Positions 1-10,076 of a stretch of DNA of 64,000 bases are shown here, one piece after another (positions within the stretch are counted from its first letter, which is position 1; the number at the start of each line of letters is the position of its first letter). The stretch comes from Phycisphaeraceae bacterium (GTDB lineage: Bacteria; Planctomycetota; Phycisphaerae; Phycisphaerales; Phycisphaeraceae): positions 51,230 to 115,229 of the forward strand of contig JANQFR010000014.1 of NCBI GenBank assembly GCA_028277745.1. The letters run 5' to 3'. The notes below the pieces were generated by a model, which was not told the DNA's origin, ran no database searches, and was given only the letters and a program-made list of their open reading frames with translations. Both the position numbers and the translations under genes were made by a program.

Positions 1-48
1 GTCATTATGAGCCGCGTCGACATGGGCCTCGACACCAAATGGCCCTGA
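1..48 (+). CDS. C-terminal end of an upstream gene (partial)
   Basis: An open frame enters from the window edge and stops at 46-48, leaving a 15-residue tail ending in DTKWP. No function can be read from so little. A PEP-CTERM gene follows after 93 bases. In a later cluster a pilin-like gene precedes a PEP-CTERM gene by a similar gap, so this could be the end of a pilin-like gene, but that is only a guess from layout. Confidence 0.3.
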   Translation, partial: VIMSRVDMGLDTKWP

Positions 49-141
49 TACGTCATCCAGGAAAAACAACCGCCCCAACGTCATCTATTCCCAAACTTTA
101 TCCCGCACTGTCTTGACGTTTCCAATCAAGAGGAGTTCTCG

Positions 142-924
142 ATGAAAGCACTACTTGCCCGGACGTTCACCGCCGCCCTCGTTGCCGCCGTGACCATAGG
201 TCCCGCCTCGGCCGCACTCATCAATGTCGACGTGAATGATGTCGACGCCCCCGCCAAAGCCGGCGACTTTTTGACGACCGGGGCGGTCCCGCTAGGCGCC
301 GCAGGCGATTTCTGGAACATCGTCACGAAATCCGGATCGACCATAACCGCCACGGATCTCAAGGCGTCAGACGGCACAACCACAACCAACGTCGACCTCA
401 CCGTCACCGGCTTCAACAACGACTTCGACTACAACGAGGGAACCGCCGTCCGTGCCCCCTCCATCGACGATGGCAACGGCGGCCGCGACTATATCTACCA
501 CGATCTGATGGGCGACTATGTCTTCACGACCACAACGATGACGGTCACGCTCTCGGGCCTGGACGATAACACGGCCTATGAACTGGTCGTTTACTCCCAC
601 GGCAACGACATCGATCAGGAAGGTTCGATCAACATTATCACGGGCACGCTCAACAGCGGTGCGGCCAGCCCGAAGCAGACCGCGTTCTGGACCAACGCCC
701 TCAATCCTCACGACCTGACTGAAGACGTGGATTATGTGCGGTTCAGCAACATCACCCCGGTCGGCGACGAGATCGCATTCACCATCACCGGGGTCGGGTC
801 TGATGACGCCGCCGCGTTCAATGGTCTTCAGCTTTTCATCCCCGAGCCTTCGTCGCTATTACTGCTTGGCCTTGGCAGCCTCTTTGTTGGCGCCCGCGTC
901 CACCGTCCCCAACCCGGAGTGTGA
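142..924 (+). CDS. PEP-CTERM sorting-domain exported protein
   Basis: A 260-residue protein with a signal peptide (cleavage likely after GPASA, about residue 24), a beta-rich middle with no recognised domain, and a C-terminal sorting signal: the motif IPEPSS, a hydrophobic stretch LLLLGLGSLFVG and a basic tail. PEP-CTERM proteins are known to be exported and processed by exosortase-type enzymes, ending up on the surface or in extracellular matrix. A ribosome site AGAGGAG lies about 7 bases before the ATG. The stop is 4 bases before a GH5-like gene, so the two are probably co-transcribed and the protein may serve glycan binding or surface attachment in the same pathway. Its own role is unknown. 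Confidence 0.85.
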   Translation: MKALLARTFTAALVAAVTIGPASAALINVDVNDVDAPAKAGDFLTTGAVPLGAAGDFWNIVTKSGSTITATDLKASDGTTTTNVDLTVTGFNNDFDYNEGTAVRAPSIDDGNGGRDYIYHDLMGDYVFTTTTMTVTLSGLDDNTAYELVVYSHGNDIDQEGSINIITGTLNSGAASPKQTAFWTNALNPHDLTEDVDYVRFSNITPVGDEIAFTITGVGSDDAAAFNGLQLFIPEPSSLLLLGLGSLFVGARVHRPQPGV

Positions 925-928
925 GCCA

Positions 929-3337
929 ATGCCACGACCCCACCGCCCCAGTCTGTTTTTAATTATTGCCTTGGCCGGGATCGTGCCGGGCGTCGGGGCC
1001 GCCTCGTCATCCGCCCAGCCCGCCGCCGACCTGCCGTCGGTTGAGCAATACGTCGTGGCCCGCGACGGCGAATTGTTCATCGGCGATCGACAGGTCCGCT
1101 TCTGGGGAGGCATCGGCGGGTTCTCGCCGCGTCCTCCCAAGGACGGCGATCCGTACCGGTTCAATCGACGCATGCTTGACCGGATGGACGCTTACGGTTT
1201 CAACCTTTGGCGAATTTTCGCGTATCAACGCTTCCTCGCCAAGCAGCCCGGGGGGTACACCAGGGGCGACGGCAGCAGGCTCGATGTTTATGACCATATG
1301 ATCTCGCTGGCCAAGCAGAACGGCATACGTTTGTGGGTGGGAGGCGCGAAAGCGAGCTATCACTTCACCGTCGAAGACGTCGACATCATCGACGACCCTG
1401 AGACCCGGGAAGCGTGGATCGAAGCGGTGGGTGAAGCAACCGCCGTGGCCCGCTCCACCGAAGACGTCAAGCAGTTGACGCGTGAACACAAGCAGATGCG
1501 GGCCCGGCTCAATATCGCGTCGGTGTGGGACCCCCGGCTCGAGGCGATCCTGATCCGTAACCACGCTGCGTTCCTCGATCACGTCAACCAGCACACCGGG
1601 CTCCGCGTCGGCGACGACCCCGTGTTCGGGATCTGGGAGTTGACCAACGAGCAGTGGTGGGTCGTCCGGATGGTTTCAGGCCACTGGCAGAAGCTGCCGT
1701 CCTACTTCAAGCAGACATTGATCGATCGGTGGCACGGCTTTCTCAAAGAGAAATACGGCTCGCAGGAGGCGTTGTCGGAGGCCTGGCTGGGATTGCTCGA
1801 AGGCGAAGAACTGGATCGAGACACGATCCTGCTGGCGCCGATGCGCGGACCCGCCCCCGCCGCGGTGCTCAACGACGCCAACCCGCTCGCCGACGCCAAG
1901 TTCGAGGACGAGCCCGTCGAGTACGGCCGCGATGATTTTCACCATCAGCGCGGCGCCGATGTCAACGAGTTCCTCGCCGGCCTCATCTTGAGCCACAAGG
2001 CCCGGGTCGCCGAAGCGTTTAAGAAGGGCGGGAGGTCCGCCCGGCTCAGCCCCCTGCTGTGGGACACCGGCATCGGCTACAACGGCATCAGCCAACTCCT
2101 GCACCAGAACGCCGACGCGGTCAGCCACTGCACGTATATCGGCGGCTGGACGCACGACGAAAGCCACCGCCGACACCCCTGGTACAGCGGCCTGGAAGAG
2201 TCGCCGCGTTTGTCTCACGGCACCCCGTGGCTTGAGCACAACACGGTCGAAGGCAAGCCCTACTTCATTTATGAAACGCAGATCGGCTCACCGTCCAAGT
2301 ACCGGGTCGAGTACCCCTACCGCATCCTCTTCCTCGCCGCGATCCAAGGCTGGGACGCCGTCTGCTGGCACACGTTCAGCGGCGGTTATCGCTGGGACAA
2401 AGACGAGTCTGACCAGGCCCTGGTCGGCCGGCTCTCTCAACCCGGGCATGCGGCGGCGCAGTTCACTTACAAACACGACGAGACGCAGCTTTCGGCCATG
2501 CGGGCTGCTGGCGAGATCTTCAAGGGCCTCTATCTCGACCCGGCGCCCAACCCGACCACGTTCATCTACGGTCGTAAAACCCTCTACCATCCCGACAGCA
2601 TGTCCTACGGCGGCAGCTACGGCCGGATGGGTGATGACATGCTCAACACGGCGTATCGCTACGGGTCGCGGATCCTGATCGATCCGAGCCGAGAAGACGA
2701 TGAGATCATCGGGCCCATCGTGCCGCAGCGCGGCTACGCCCTGCCCAGCCCGCTCAAACCGACCGATCAGATGAGCTACGACTGGAACCGGGGCTACCTC
2801 ACCTTCGACACGCCCGCCGCCACGGCGTTCGTCGGTTTCCTCTCGGGTTACGGGAAAGACACCGTCACGTTCGATCAAGACGTGACCTTCTCGCAGTTCC
2901 GGTTCGAGTCTCCCCAAGACATGAATTTCCCGGTCACCCCGGAAGAAGGCTACGTCGCGGTCGCCCTGGTCAGCACCGACGGCCAACCGTTGGCGACGAC
3001 GCAAAACGCCATCGTGTCGGTCGTGAGTACCAGCCACAACACCGGCCTCGAGGTCGGCCCGCATACCAAGGGATTCGTGCGGCCGAAGCACACGTGGCAG
3101 CAACTCCAAGTTAAAAACAACGGCCAACTGCCGATCCAGTTCACCCGCGTGGGCTGTGAAGTCGTCAGCCCCTACCTTGCCGGCATGCGTTACACCGCCC
3201 GCGACTGGCTCTGGCGGATCATCGATCAGGGCATCGTCGGCGACGATGGTGTGCTCACGGTCGACGCCGAGCGGGACGTGTTCCTCATCGAACTCGATCG
3301 TCCATTCCCCACAGCCGATTCCCGGAGCGCCCCATGA
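929..3337 (+). CDS. Exported GH5-like glycoside hydrolase
   Basis: An 802-residue protein. I chose the ATG at 929 because it starts a good signal peptide (hydrophobic LFLIIALAGIVPGVGA, cleavage near SSAQP); earlier in-frame starts lie inside the preceding gene. The first third has the look of a clan GH-A (beta/alpha)8 barrel: RDGELFIGDRQVRFWG at the mature N-terminus, a WELTNEQWW strand-4 motif whose Glu fits the acid/base, and FIYETQIGSP late in the barrel, whose Glu fits the nucleophile. The last 250 residues look like beta-sandwich modules. Family GH5 is likely, but GH-A neighbours cannot be excluded. The gene overlaps the next one by ATGA, so the two are translationally coupled. The substrate is unknown. 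Confidence 0.75.
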   Translation: MPRPHRPSLFLIIALAGIVPGVGAASSSAQPAADLPSVEQYVVARDGELFIGDRQVRFWGGIGGFSPRPPKDGDPYRFNRRMLDRMDAYGFNLWRIFAYQRFLAKQPGGYTRGDGSRLDVYDHMISLAKQNGIRLWVGGAKASYHFTVEDVDIIDDPETREAWIEAVGEATAVARSTEDVKQLTREHKQMRARLNIASVWDPRLEAILIRNHAAFLDHVNQHTGLRVGDDPVFGIWELTNEQWWVVRMVSGHWQKLPSYFKQTLIDRWHGFLKEKYGSQEALSEAWLGLLEGEELDRDTILLAPMRGPAPAAVLNDANPLADAKFEDEPVEYGRDDFHHQRGADVNEFLAGLILSHKARVAEAFKKGGRSARLSPLLWDTGIGYNGISQLLHQNADAVSHCTYIGGWTHDESHRRHPWYSGLEESPRLSHGTPWLEHNTVEGKPYFIYETQIGSPSKYRVEYPYRILFLAAIQGWDAVCWHTFSGGYRWDKDESDQALVGRLSQPGHAAAQFTYKHDETQLSAMRAAGEIFKGLYLDPAPNPTTFIYGRKTLYHPDSMSYGGSYGRMGDDMLNTAYRYGSRILIDPSREDDEIIGPIVPQRGYALPSPLKPTDQMSYDWNRGYLTFDTPAATAFVGFLSGYGKDTVTFDQDVTFSQFRFESPQDMNFPVTPEEGYVAVALVSTDGQPLATTQNAIVSVVSTSHNTGLEVGPHTKGFVRPKHTWQQLQVKNNGQLPIQFTRVGCEVVSPYLAGMRYTARDWLWRIIDQGIVGDDGVLTVDAERDVFLIELDRPFPTADSRSAP

Positions 3338-5337
3338 TCCGCTCAGTGCTCACCTTCGCGTTGCTGGCGCTCTTGACCCCGGCTCTTGCTCGTGCGGAGA
3401 TGCCGGCAGAGCTCCGCTTCCCCGACGACGCGGGCATCATCAACGTAAAGCGTGACTTCGGGGCCAGAGGCGACGGGGTGACCGACGACACCGCGGCGAT
3501 CCAGGCCGCGATCCTCCACTCGTTGTCGGAGGACCGGTACGTGCCCGAGTTCATCTACTTTCCTAAAGGAACTTACCTGGTCAGCGACACCCTGTGGAAC
3601 CGCACGGCCGGCCGGGTCGAGCCTTGGGAGGAAGGGAGCTGGGGCGACGGCTGGCGGGTGGGCGTCTGTCTCATCGGTGAGAGCCGGACCGAGACGGTCA
3701 TTCGCCTTAAGGACCACGCCCCGGGATTTCAGAACCCCGACACGCCCAAGCCGGTCATCCACCTCGGCTCGGAAATGCACGGGCCCAAAGGGAAACAGGC
3801 TCGGCCTTTCGGCCACGGCAACTCGGGCTTTCGCAATCAGGTCCACCACCTGACGATTGACACCGGCGTCGGCAATCCCGGGGCGATGGGCATGACCTAC
3901 ATCGGCAGCAATCGTGCCGCCGTCACGGACGTCATCATCCGCACGTCGGACCCCGGCCGTGTCGGCGTTCGCGGCTTGGACCTTACCGTCCCCTGGCCCG
4001 GCCCGGCCCTGATTAAGAACGTCACCGTTGAGGGCTTTGACGTCGGCATCGAGCAAGACCGTATCGACGCCAGCATGACGTACGAGCACATCACCCTGCG
4101 GGGTCAACGGGTCGCCGGCTTCCGGGGCAAGAACCCGTTTGCAAGCCTGCGCGGCATCGTCAGCCATAACGCGGTTCCGGCGATCGTGATTCGAGGCAAC
4201 GAAGACCCGAAGCACCCCTTCTCCCGAGCAATGGTGACCGTGCAAGACAGCCGCTTCATCTTTTCAGGCTCGGGCGACGCCCCGCCCGCCATCGTGAACG
4301 CCGGCGGATTGATGCTCAACAACGTCGCCGTCGAAGGCTACAAGCAGGTGGTGGACAATCGCGCTCAGGCCCACCCCAAGCACGAAGGAACCGCGCCACG
4401 CCCAGGGCCATCTTTCAAGGATGGACGCGGGGCCGTTGATCTCTACCTCAGCCGAGCCAGCGATCGGCTCTTCGACGGGCCTGAGAGTATCCCCGACCTG
4501 CCTGTCAGAGAAACGCCCCGCTTCCATACCAACGACTTCTCGAAGTGGGCGAATGTGAAAGACTTCGCGGAAGGCTCCTCGACCGGAGGCATCCAGGAGG
4601 CGATTGACTCCGGTGCGGAGATCGTCTACTTACCCAATGGTCCATACTACCTTCCTCACCACGCCGAGATTATCATCCGCGGTAACGTCCGCAAGATCAT
4701 GGGCTTTGAAGCCCGTTTCGTGGTCCGCGAGAAAGAGCACAAAAAAGCCGTGCCAATCTTTCGCTTCGACGGCACGGAGCACCCCGACCAGACCGTCAAC
4801 CTGGAACACCTGATCAAAGCCCGGGTGGTGCACAACTCCGACCAGACACTGGTGCTCCGGCACAACGAGATCTCCGTGGATTCCACCGCCAACGCAACGG
4901 GTGATCTGATCATCGAGGACTGCGGCGGGACTAAGGTCGACCTCTCGCCCGGGATGCGATTCTGGGCACGTCAACTCAATTCGGAGTTCGGTCCCGAGGC
5001 GCAGTTCATCAACCGCGGCGCGCAAGCCTGGATCCTGGGGATGAAGACCGAGGGGCATTCGGGACAGATCCGTAACCTCGACGGCGCGATCACTGAATGC
5101 TACGGCCTTTATTCAATGACGGCAAAACACTCGGTGAAGGACGTTCCTTACATCGAGAATGTCGACAGCTGCATCGCCATTACGTTCCGCGATGGCGGGC
5201 AACGCAGTTACTGGATCAAAGTCAGAGAAACGCAGGGCGGCGAAACACGCACCGAGGAGACTTGGTTCAGAGAGTTTTTGCTGTATCTGGGCGGTCCCGG
5301 TCAGGTCCAGAGCGTCAGCGCGGCGCCGGCTGAATGA
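3334..5337 (+). CDS. Exported pectate-lyase-fold protein (right-handed beta-helix)
   Basis: A 667-residue protein with a signal peptide (MIRSVLTFALLALLTPALARA) followed by NVKRDFGARGDGVTDDTAAI, the classic start of the Pectate_lyase_3 type beta-helix domain found in polygalacturonases, GH55-like enzymes and phage tailspikes. A second start-like segment (TNDFSKWANVKDFAEG, near residue 395) suggests two helix halves, as in GH55-type proteins. The protein is probably secreted and acts on a polysaccharide backbone or side chain. Which glycan, and whether by lyase or hydrolase chemistry, cannot be told from sequence alone. It starts inside the stop codon of the GH5-like gene. Confidence 0.75.
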   Translation: MIRSVLTFALLALLTPALARAEMPAELRFPDDAGIINVKRDFGARGDGVTDDTAAIQAAILHSLSEDRYVPEFIYFPKGTYLVSDTLWNRTAGRVEPWEEGSWGDGWRVGVCLIGESRTETVIRLKDHAPGFQNPDTPKPVIHLGSEMHGPKGKQARPFGHGNSGFRNQVHHLTIDTGVGNPGAMGMTYIGSNRAAVTDVIIRTSDPGRVGVRGLDLTVPWPGPALIKNVTVEGFDVGIEQDRIDASMTYEHITLRGQRVAGFRGKNPFASLRGIVSHNAVPAIVIRGNEDPKHPFSRAMVTVQDSRFIFSGSGDAPPAIVNAGGLMLNNVAVEGYKQVVDNRAQAHPKHEGTAPRPGPSFKDGRGAVDLYLSRASDRLFDGPESIPDLPVRETPRFHTNDFSKWANVKDFAEGSSTGGIQEAIDSGAEIVYLPNGPYYLPHHAEIIIRGNVRKIMGFEARFVVREKEHKKAVPIFRFDGTEHPDQTVNLEHLIKARVVHNSDQTLVLRHNEISVDSTANATGDLIIEDCGGTKVDLSPGMRFWARQLNSEFGPEAQFINRGAQAWILGMKTEGHSGQIRNLDGAITECYGLYSMTAKHSVKDVPYIENVDSCIAITFRDGGQRSYWIKVRETQGGETRTEETWFREFLLYLGGPGQVQSVSAAPAE

Positions 5338-5448
5338 CGACCACCTTATTTTGTGATTTGTATTTTTGAATTTATCAATCGGCTTGATGGACGCTTGACA
5401 CGGGCTAAAGATTATGAATCCCTCAGATTCCAAAGGCAGGAGTGTGCG

Positions 5449-7242
5449 GTGAAGATAGGCGCGTCGTACTACCCCGAGTTTTGCCCCCCCGAAGAATGGG
5501 ACGCCGACCTTGCGCGGATGCGAGATGCGGGGATCGCGGCCGTCCGTGTTCTCGATTTCGCGTGGAGCGTGATGGAGCCCAGGGAAGGCGAGTATGACTG
5601 GGGCTGGCTCGATCGTTTCGTGGACCTGGCGGACCGACGCGAGATGGACCTGGTCTTCTGCACCCCGACGGCCACGCCCCCGGCGTGGCTCGCGACGCAG
5701 TATCCGCAGATCATGATCGAAATGCGTCGCGGCGACCGTCGCCCCTTTGGAGCGCGTCGCGATGTCGACGTTTGTTCGCCGATCTATCGCGAATATGCTT
5801 GTGAAATCGCCGATCGAATGGGCGAACGTTACGGTCGGCACCCTCGGCTGGTCGGCTGGCAGATCGACAACGAGCTCTGCGGGTCCGAGCACGAGTTCCC
5901 CGAATCGCATACGCCGGAGACCACCTGGCGGTTTCGGAGATGGCTCCGTGACCGCTACGGCACGGTGGATCGGGTCAACGACGCGTGGTATCTCACCTTC
6001 TGGAACCAACGGTGGAGTGATTGGGGCGAAGTGACCACCCCCCGACCCGACCGGGTGACTCACGGCTGGGCCATCGACTACGCCCGTTTCTTCAGCGATA
6101 TGCAGGTCGAGTTCGCCCGGCTGCAATACGACGTGTTGCGGCCCCTGATCGACGGCCGCCAATGGATCACCCACAACTCAACGGCGATGTTTGACCGGGG
6201 TCTCGACCATGCCGATATGGCCCGCGCCTTGGACGTGGCCGGCTGGGACGCCTATTACGGCGCAGCTTCCGCGGGTCACGGATACCGAGGAGAGTTCGTC
6301 GCACTGGCTTGCGATTGGCTCCGCACGGCGACGCGCAAGCCGATCAAAATCATGGAGACATCCTTCGAGAAATTCACACCCGAGGGGCTCGACCAATATC
6401 TCGGCCTCCTGGCGAGGCACGGCGCGGACTTGGTCATGCTCTATCACTGGCGAGCGAAGCGGGGTAACGTCGAGCAAGGCGGAGGCGTCTGCGGCTTTGA
6501 CGGCCGCCCACGACCCGAGCGGCTCGCGCGCGTACACCAAGCGGTCGCCACGGCTCGAGAGACCGCCCCGGCGGAACCGACGAAGCGTTCCTGCGCGTTC
6601 ATTTTCAGCGTAGACAATTACCGCGTAAATCTGCACCGCCCGTCGTGGGTTCATAAGCCGGCCCGTCCTGATTATCTCGACGCGATGATCCCGACCTACG
6701 CCGCGGCATTGGAACACCTCGGGCCCATGGACGTGGTGGCGCCGGGCGAGCCGTTGACGGATTACCGGATCGTCTTCGCCCCGGCGCTGCGCCTGCTCGA
6801 CGAGGAAGACGCCGCCGTCATCCGGGATTATGTCGCTGTCGGCGGCGTGCTTGTGGCGGCGGGGCAGATGGCCCACCAATCGACCACGGGCGTCTTCCAC
6901 CGCACGCTCGGGCAGCCCCTGCAGCCGATGCTCGGCGTCGAGGTGCGGTTTGAGCCCTCCGAGCCCGATGGTGTCGAGATCGTATGGCCCGGCGGGGACG
7001 TTCACCCCGCGGAGGGGTGGTTTGAACGCTGGGACGCCTGCGACGGCGAGGTGCTGGCAAGCTTCCAGGGCGGAGCGCATGATGGTGTCCCCGCGATGCT
7101 CCATCGCCGGTACGGCAAGGGGGCGGTCTTCTTCAGCGCCGCGACCGGCCTCGACGCGGTTCGACGGCTGTTACCGATCGCCCTCGAAGCCGCCGGACTT
7201 GCCGAAAAAGTGACGCCGCCGGCTAACAGCACTGCTCGTTAG
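5449..7242 (+). CDS. GH42 beta-galactosidase, cytoplasmic
   Basis: A 597-residue enzyme. The GTG at 5449 is preferred because a clean AGGAG sits 6 bases upstream and the family N-terminus (KIGASYYPEFCPPEEW) begins right there; an earlier GTG at 5353 would add 32 unrelated residues. GH42 features are the long TIM barrel, WQIDNELC with the acid/base Glu at about residue 142, and IMETSFEKF with the probable nucleophile Glu. A middle trimerisation-type domain (DYRIVFAPALRLLDEE) and a C-terminal beta domain follow. There is no signal peptide, so it probably acts on imported galacto-oligosaccharides. It lies 111 bases after the pectate-lyase-fold gene. Confidence 0.88.
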   Translation: MKIGASYYPEFCPPEEWDADLARMRDAGIAAVRVLDFAWSVMEPREGEYDWGWLDRFVDLADRREMDLVFCTPTATPPAWLATQYPQIMIEMRRGDRRPFGARRDVDVCSPIYREYACEIADRMGERYGRHPRLVGWQIDNELCGSEHEFPESHTPETTWRFRRWLRDRYGTVDRVNDAWYLTFWNQRWSDWGEVTTPRPDRVTHGWAIDYARFFSDMQVEFARLQYDVLRPLIDGRQWITHNSTAMFDRGLDHADMARALDVAGWDAYYGAASAGHGYRGEFVALACDWLRTATRKPIKIMETSFEKFTPEGLDQYLGLLARHGADLVMLYHWRAKRGNVEQGGGVCGFDGRPRPERLARVHQAVATARETAPAEPTKRSCAFIFSVDNYRVNLHRPSWVHKPARPDYLDAMIPTYAAALEHLGPMDVVAPGEPLTDYRIVFAPALRLLDEEDAAVIRDYVAVGGVLVAAGQMAHQSTTGVFHRTLGQPLQPMLGVEVRFEPSEPDGVEIVWPGGDVHPAEGWFERWDACDGEVLASFQGGAHDGVPAMLHRRYGKGAVFFSAATGLDAVRRLLPIALEAAGLAEKVTPPANSTAR

Positions 7243-7264
7243 CCAGTCACGCCCTTCGCGTCGT

Positions 7265-7341
7265 GCCGATCGTCGGCGCCGCCGCTATTGGCGAAACTTT
7301 TTGAACCTGCTCGGACAGGACAGTCATTAATGACGATCGGC
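7265..7341. repeat. Long-range inverted repeat in leader of the LEPR-XLL gene
   Basis: A 10-base arm GCCGATCGTC at 7265-7274 is matched exactly by its reverse complement at 7332-7341, with 57 bases between. It lies between the GH42 stop and the next gene start, so it could fold in the leader RNA. The purpose is unknown, and chance cannot be ruled out in GC-rich DNA. Confidence 0.35.
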
Positions 7342-7394
7342 GGTGTGTGGCCGCCAATATCTTAAAGGTCGAAGTATTAGAAAGGCCCGGAACG

Positions 7395-9983
7395 ATGAGA
7401 ACGATCGCCTCGGCTCCCACAACGTCAAGAAGTTGCGCTATCGAGCCCCTCGAATCTCGTGTACTGCTCTCGGCCACCACCGTCACCGACATCGTCGGGC
7501 TTACCGCGGCCCTCGCCAACAGCTCGATCACCACCATCAATGTCGCTGCCGGCACCTACGAACTCACCACCGCCCTGAAACCACAAGCCGGCCAATCCAT
7601 CATCGGCGCCGGCCAAGGGCAAACGATCATCACCGGTGATTCGTCCTGGGACCCCGGCATCGCGAACTTCAAGGACCCCGGCGTCAAGCTCACGGACAAA
7701 GACGGCAACATCGTCTTCAACCGTGATGCCTACCTCTTCAGTTTCGACGACCACACCGACGATGTCACGATCTCCAACCTGACGCTGACTGGCCCGCAGC
7801 TTCATGGCGCGCTCTATGCGTGGAACGCCGACAACCTCACGATCTCCGACGTCACCTTTGACGACTTCCTCTGGAGCGGCGTCCGCACCTTCCAGGCAGA
7901 CAACGCCGCGATCCACGACAACACGTTCGTCGACGCCGGCGGCACCATCGCGGGCGTCGGCACCGGCGGCGCGGTCTACATGTCGTTCACCCGCGACTCG
8001 GTATTCCACGACAACCACATCTACAAGACCGAGAGCCGCACCAACAACTTCATGGGTTTCAAGGGTCGTAAGGCCGAGAACACCCGCATCCATCACAACA
8101 CCATCGAGGTGAACTTCTCGATCGAGCTGCCTTTTGAAAACGATAAATTCGTCGAGATCGACCACAACTACCTGGGCGGCACGGTTTCACTGCCCAAGGG
8201 CGGCGGCGGCGGCGATCCCATTGACGGGGATTCGTTCCACATCCACCACAACTACTTCAACACCTCCTACGCGATCGAGTACGCCCGCAACGGCGTTCAG
8301 ATCAACAACAACCTCTTCGACTTCGAAGGCACTGACCAGGGCGGCAACCTCATCACCAGCTTCGGCTACGTCGGCCAAGGGGCCACGGACTTCCACAACA
8401 ACCTGATCAAGAACCCGGGCCGTGGGATCATCCAGCTCGCCGCATACGACGACTTTGTCTTCCGCAACAACCACATCATCGCCGACGCCAGCGAGGGAGA
8501 GTTCGGCGGCAGGTCGCTTGGGCTGTTCGGCATCTCCGCGCAGACCTCCGACAACTTCACCATTGGGAACGGGAGCTCATACAACATCACCGTCGGCGAC
8601 GAACAGATCGAGGTCGATTACCTGGCCAACGTCACGATCACCGGCCCGAGCGGGAACATCTCCGTCGCCCAGAGCCAGTACGTCACCGTTGATTCCAACG
8701 GTGTCGTCTCCATCGTCAACGGCCTCGACCTCATCGAGATCGAGGCCGTCCAGGTCCTGATCGACGACGTTCTTGTCGATCAAGGCGCGGGCATATACAC
8801 CCACGTCACCGATTTCAACACCATCTCGATCAAGGACAACATCTTCGAGCTCAACGCCGGCGACCGCCCTCTGAGCAAGAACACCGAGACCTACAACGCC
8901 GTCGTTGAGAACAACACCTTCAGCGGGGTGAACGACGCCGGTTCGTTCACGAACACCGACACCGGTGCGGCTCGCGGCGTGACGTCCAGCTTCGACTTCA
9001 AGGTCGGGGCCAACGAGTCCTTCCAGATCGAAGACTGGACGATCTACGAGGTGAACGGCGGCCAGGGCACGTTCGCGGTGTCCAACCCCGTCGTCGACCG
9101 CACCGGGCCGATCCTCATCCAGGCCGAGGGCTTTGACCGCGGCGCCAACGGCGACGCGTACTTCGACAACACGGCCGGCAACATCGGCAGCGATTACCGT
9201 ACGAGCGCGGGCGACGACGTGGACATCAACCTGATACCCGGCGCCACCGACGAATACAACGTCGGTTGGACGAGGGCGGGTGAGTATCTCGAGTACACCA
9301 TCGACACCAAGGCCGGCGCGTTCAATATTGATCTGTCCCTGGCCACGGACCCCTCGAAGACGAACAACACGATTCGCGTGCTGCTGGATGGCGTTGAATT
9401 GGGCTCGGTAACCACCCCCAACCAAGGGTGGAACAACTACCAGGTCGCCACGATTAGCAACGTCAACCTCACCGAAGGTCAAGACCGTGTGCTGCAGATC
9501 GCGTTCGACAACAACGGCAACAACTTCGACTGGATCCGCATCACGCCCGTGCTTGAGACGATCACCGTCCAAGCCGAGGACTTCGCCACGAAGTCCAACG
9601 GCTCCTCCACGCTTGCCCAAGTGACCGAAGAAGGCTTCCTCCAAGGGAACATCGGCTTCGTTAAGAAGAACACCTGGACGCAGTACAGCGGCATCGACCT
9701 TGGCGCGAACGTCTACGACAAACTTACCATCCGCTGGTCGTCGGACTTCGAGCCCCCCACGCCGGGCAACTTCGGCTACGTCGAGATCCGCACCGGCAGC
9801 CCGACCGGCTCCCTCCTCGGCACGGCCGACCTTGATTTCACCGGCGGCTGGAAGAGCTACCAGGAGCAGACCATCTCCCTCAATCAGACCGCCACCGGAA
9901 CCCAGGACATCTACCTCGTCTTCAACAAGTACGGCGGCGGCAACCCGGACCTGTTCAATATCGACTGGTTTGAATTTGGCTGA
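7395..9983 (+). CDS. LEPR-XLL beta-helix protein with two CBM6-like modules
   Basis: An 862-residue protein. It starts with the planctomycete-type LEPR-XLL signature (AIEPLESRVLLSA, about residues 15-27) instead of an ordinary signal peptide; that motif marks very large exported or surface proteins. Next come parallel beta-helix repeats rich in HHN, NNxF and IHDNTF turns (about residues 35-460), as in PL6/PL1/GH82-type enzymes. Two CBM6-like modules follow, beginning ILIQAEGFDRG and ITVQAEDFATK and ending DWIRI and DWFEF. It may be a polysaccharide lyase or carrageenase-like hydrolase, but no catalytic set can be assigned. The ATG at 7395 is chosen; a GTG at 7347 would add 16 residues. Confidence 0.7.
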   Translation: MRTIASAPTTSRSCAIEPLESRVLLSATTVTDIVGLTAALANSSITTINVAAGTYELTTALKPQAGQSIIGAGQGQTIITGDSSWDPGIANFKDPGVKLTDKDGNIVFNRDAYLFSFDDHTDDVTISNLTLTGPQLHGALYAWNADNLTISDVTFDDFLWSGVRTFQADNAAIHDNTFVDAGGTIAGVGTGGAVYMSFTRDSVFHDNHIYKTESRTNNFMGFKGRKAENTRIHHNTIEVNFSIELPFENDKFVEIDHNYLGGTVSLPKGGGGGDPIDGDSFHIHHNYFNTSYAIEYARNGVQINNNLFDFEGTDQGGNLITSFGYVGQGATDFHNNLIKNPGRGIIQLAAYDDFVFRNNHIIADASEGEFGGRSLGLFGISAQTSDNFTIGNGSSYNITVGDEQIEVDYLANVTITGPSGNISVAQSQYVTVDSNGVVSIVNGLDLIEIEAVQVLIDDVLVDQGAGIYTHVTDFNTISIKDNIFELNAGDRPLSKNTETYNAVVENNTFSGVNDAGSFTNTDTGAARGVTSSFDFKVGANESFQIEDWTIYEVNGGQGTFAVSNPVVDRTGPILIQAEGFDRGANGDAYFDNTAGNIGSDYRTSAGDDVDINLIPGATDEYNVGWTRAGEYLEYTIDTKAGAFNIDLSLATDPSKTNNTIRVLLDGVELGSVTTPNQGWNNYQVATISNVNLTEGQDRVLQIAFDNNGNNFDWIRITPVLETITVQAEDFATKSNGSSTLAQVTEEGFLQGNIGFVKKNTWTQYSGIDLGANVYDKLTIRWSSDFEPPTPGNFGYVEIRTGSPTGSLLGTADLDFTGGWKSYQEQTISLNQTATGTQDIYLVFNKYGGGNPDLFNIDWFEFG

Positions 9984-10076
9984 CCGCGGCAGCATGCCGG
10001 TAGGCAAGACCCCTTCGATCACCCATCAGACGAATCTGTTATGCACAGCCACGCTATCTCAAACCCCTTCGTTCGG

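Noticed and set aside
367..711. Minus-strand open frame under the first PEP-CTERM gene
   Set aside because: It is a shadow of the real gene, rich in Arg/Val/Gly with no family features and no ribosome site.
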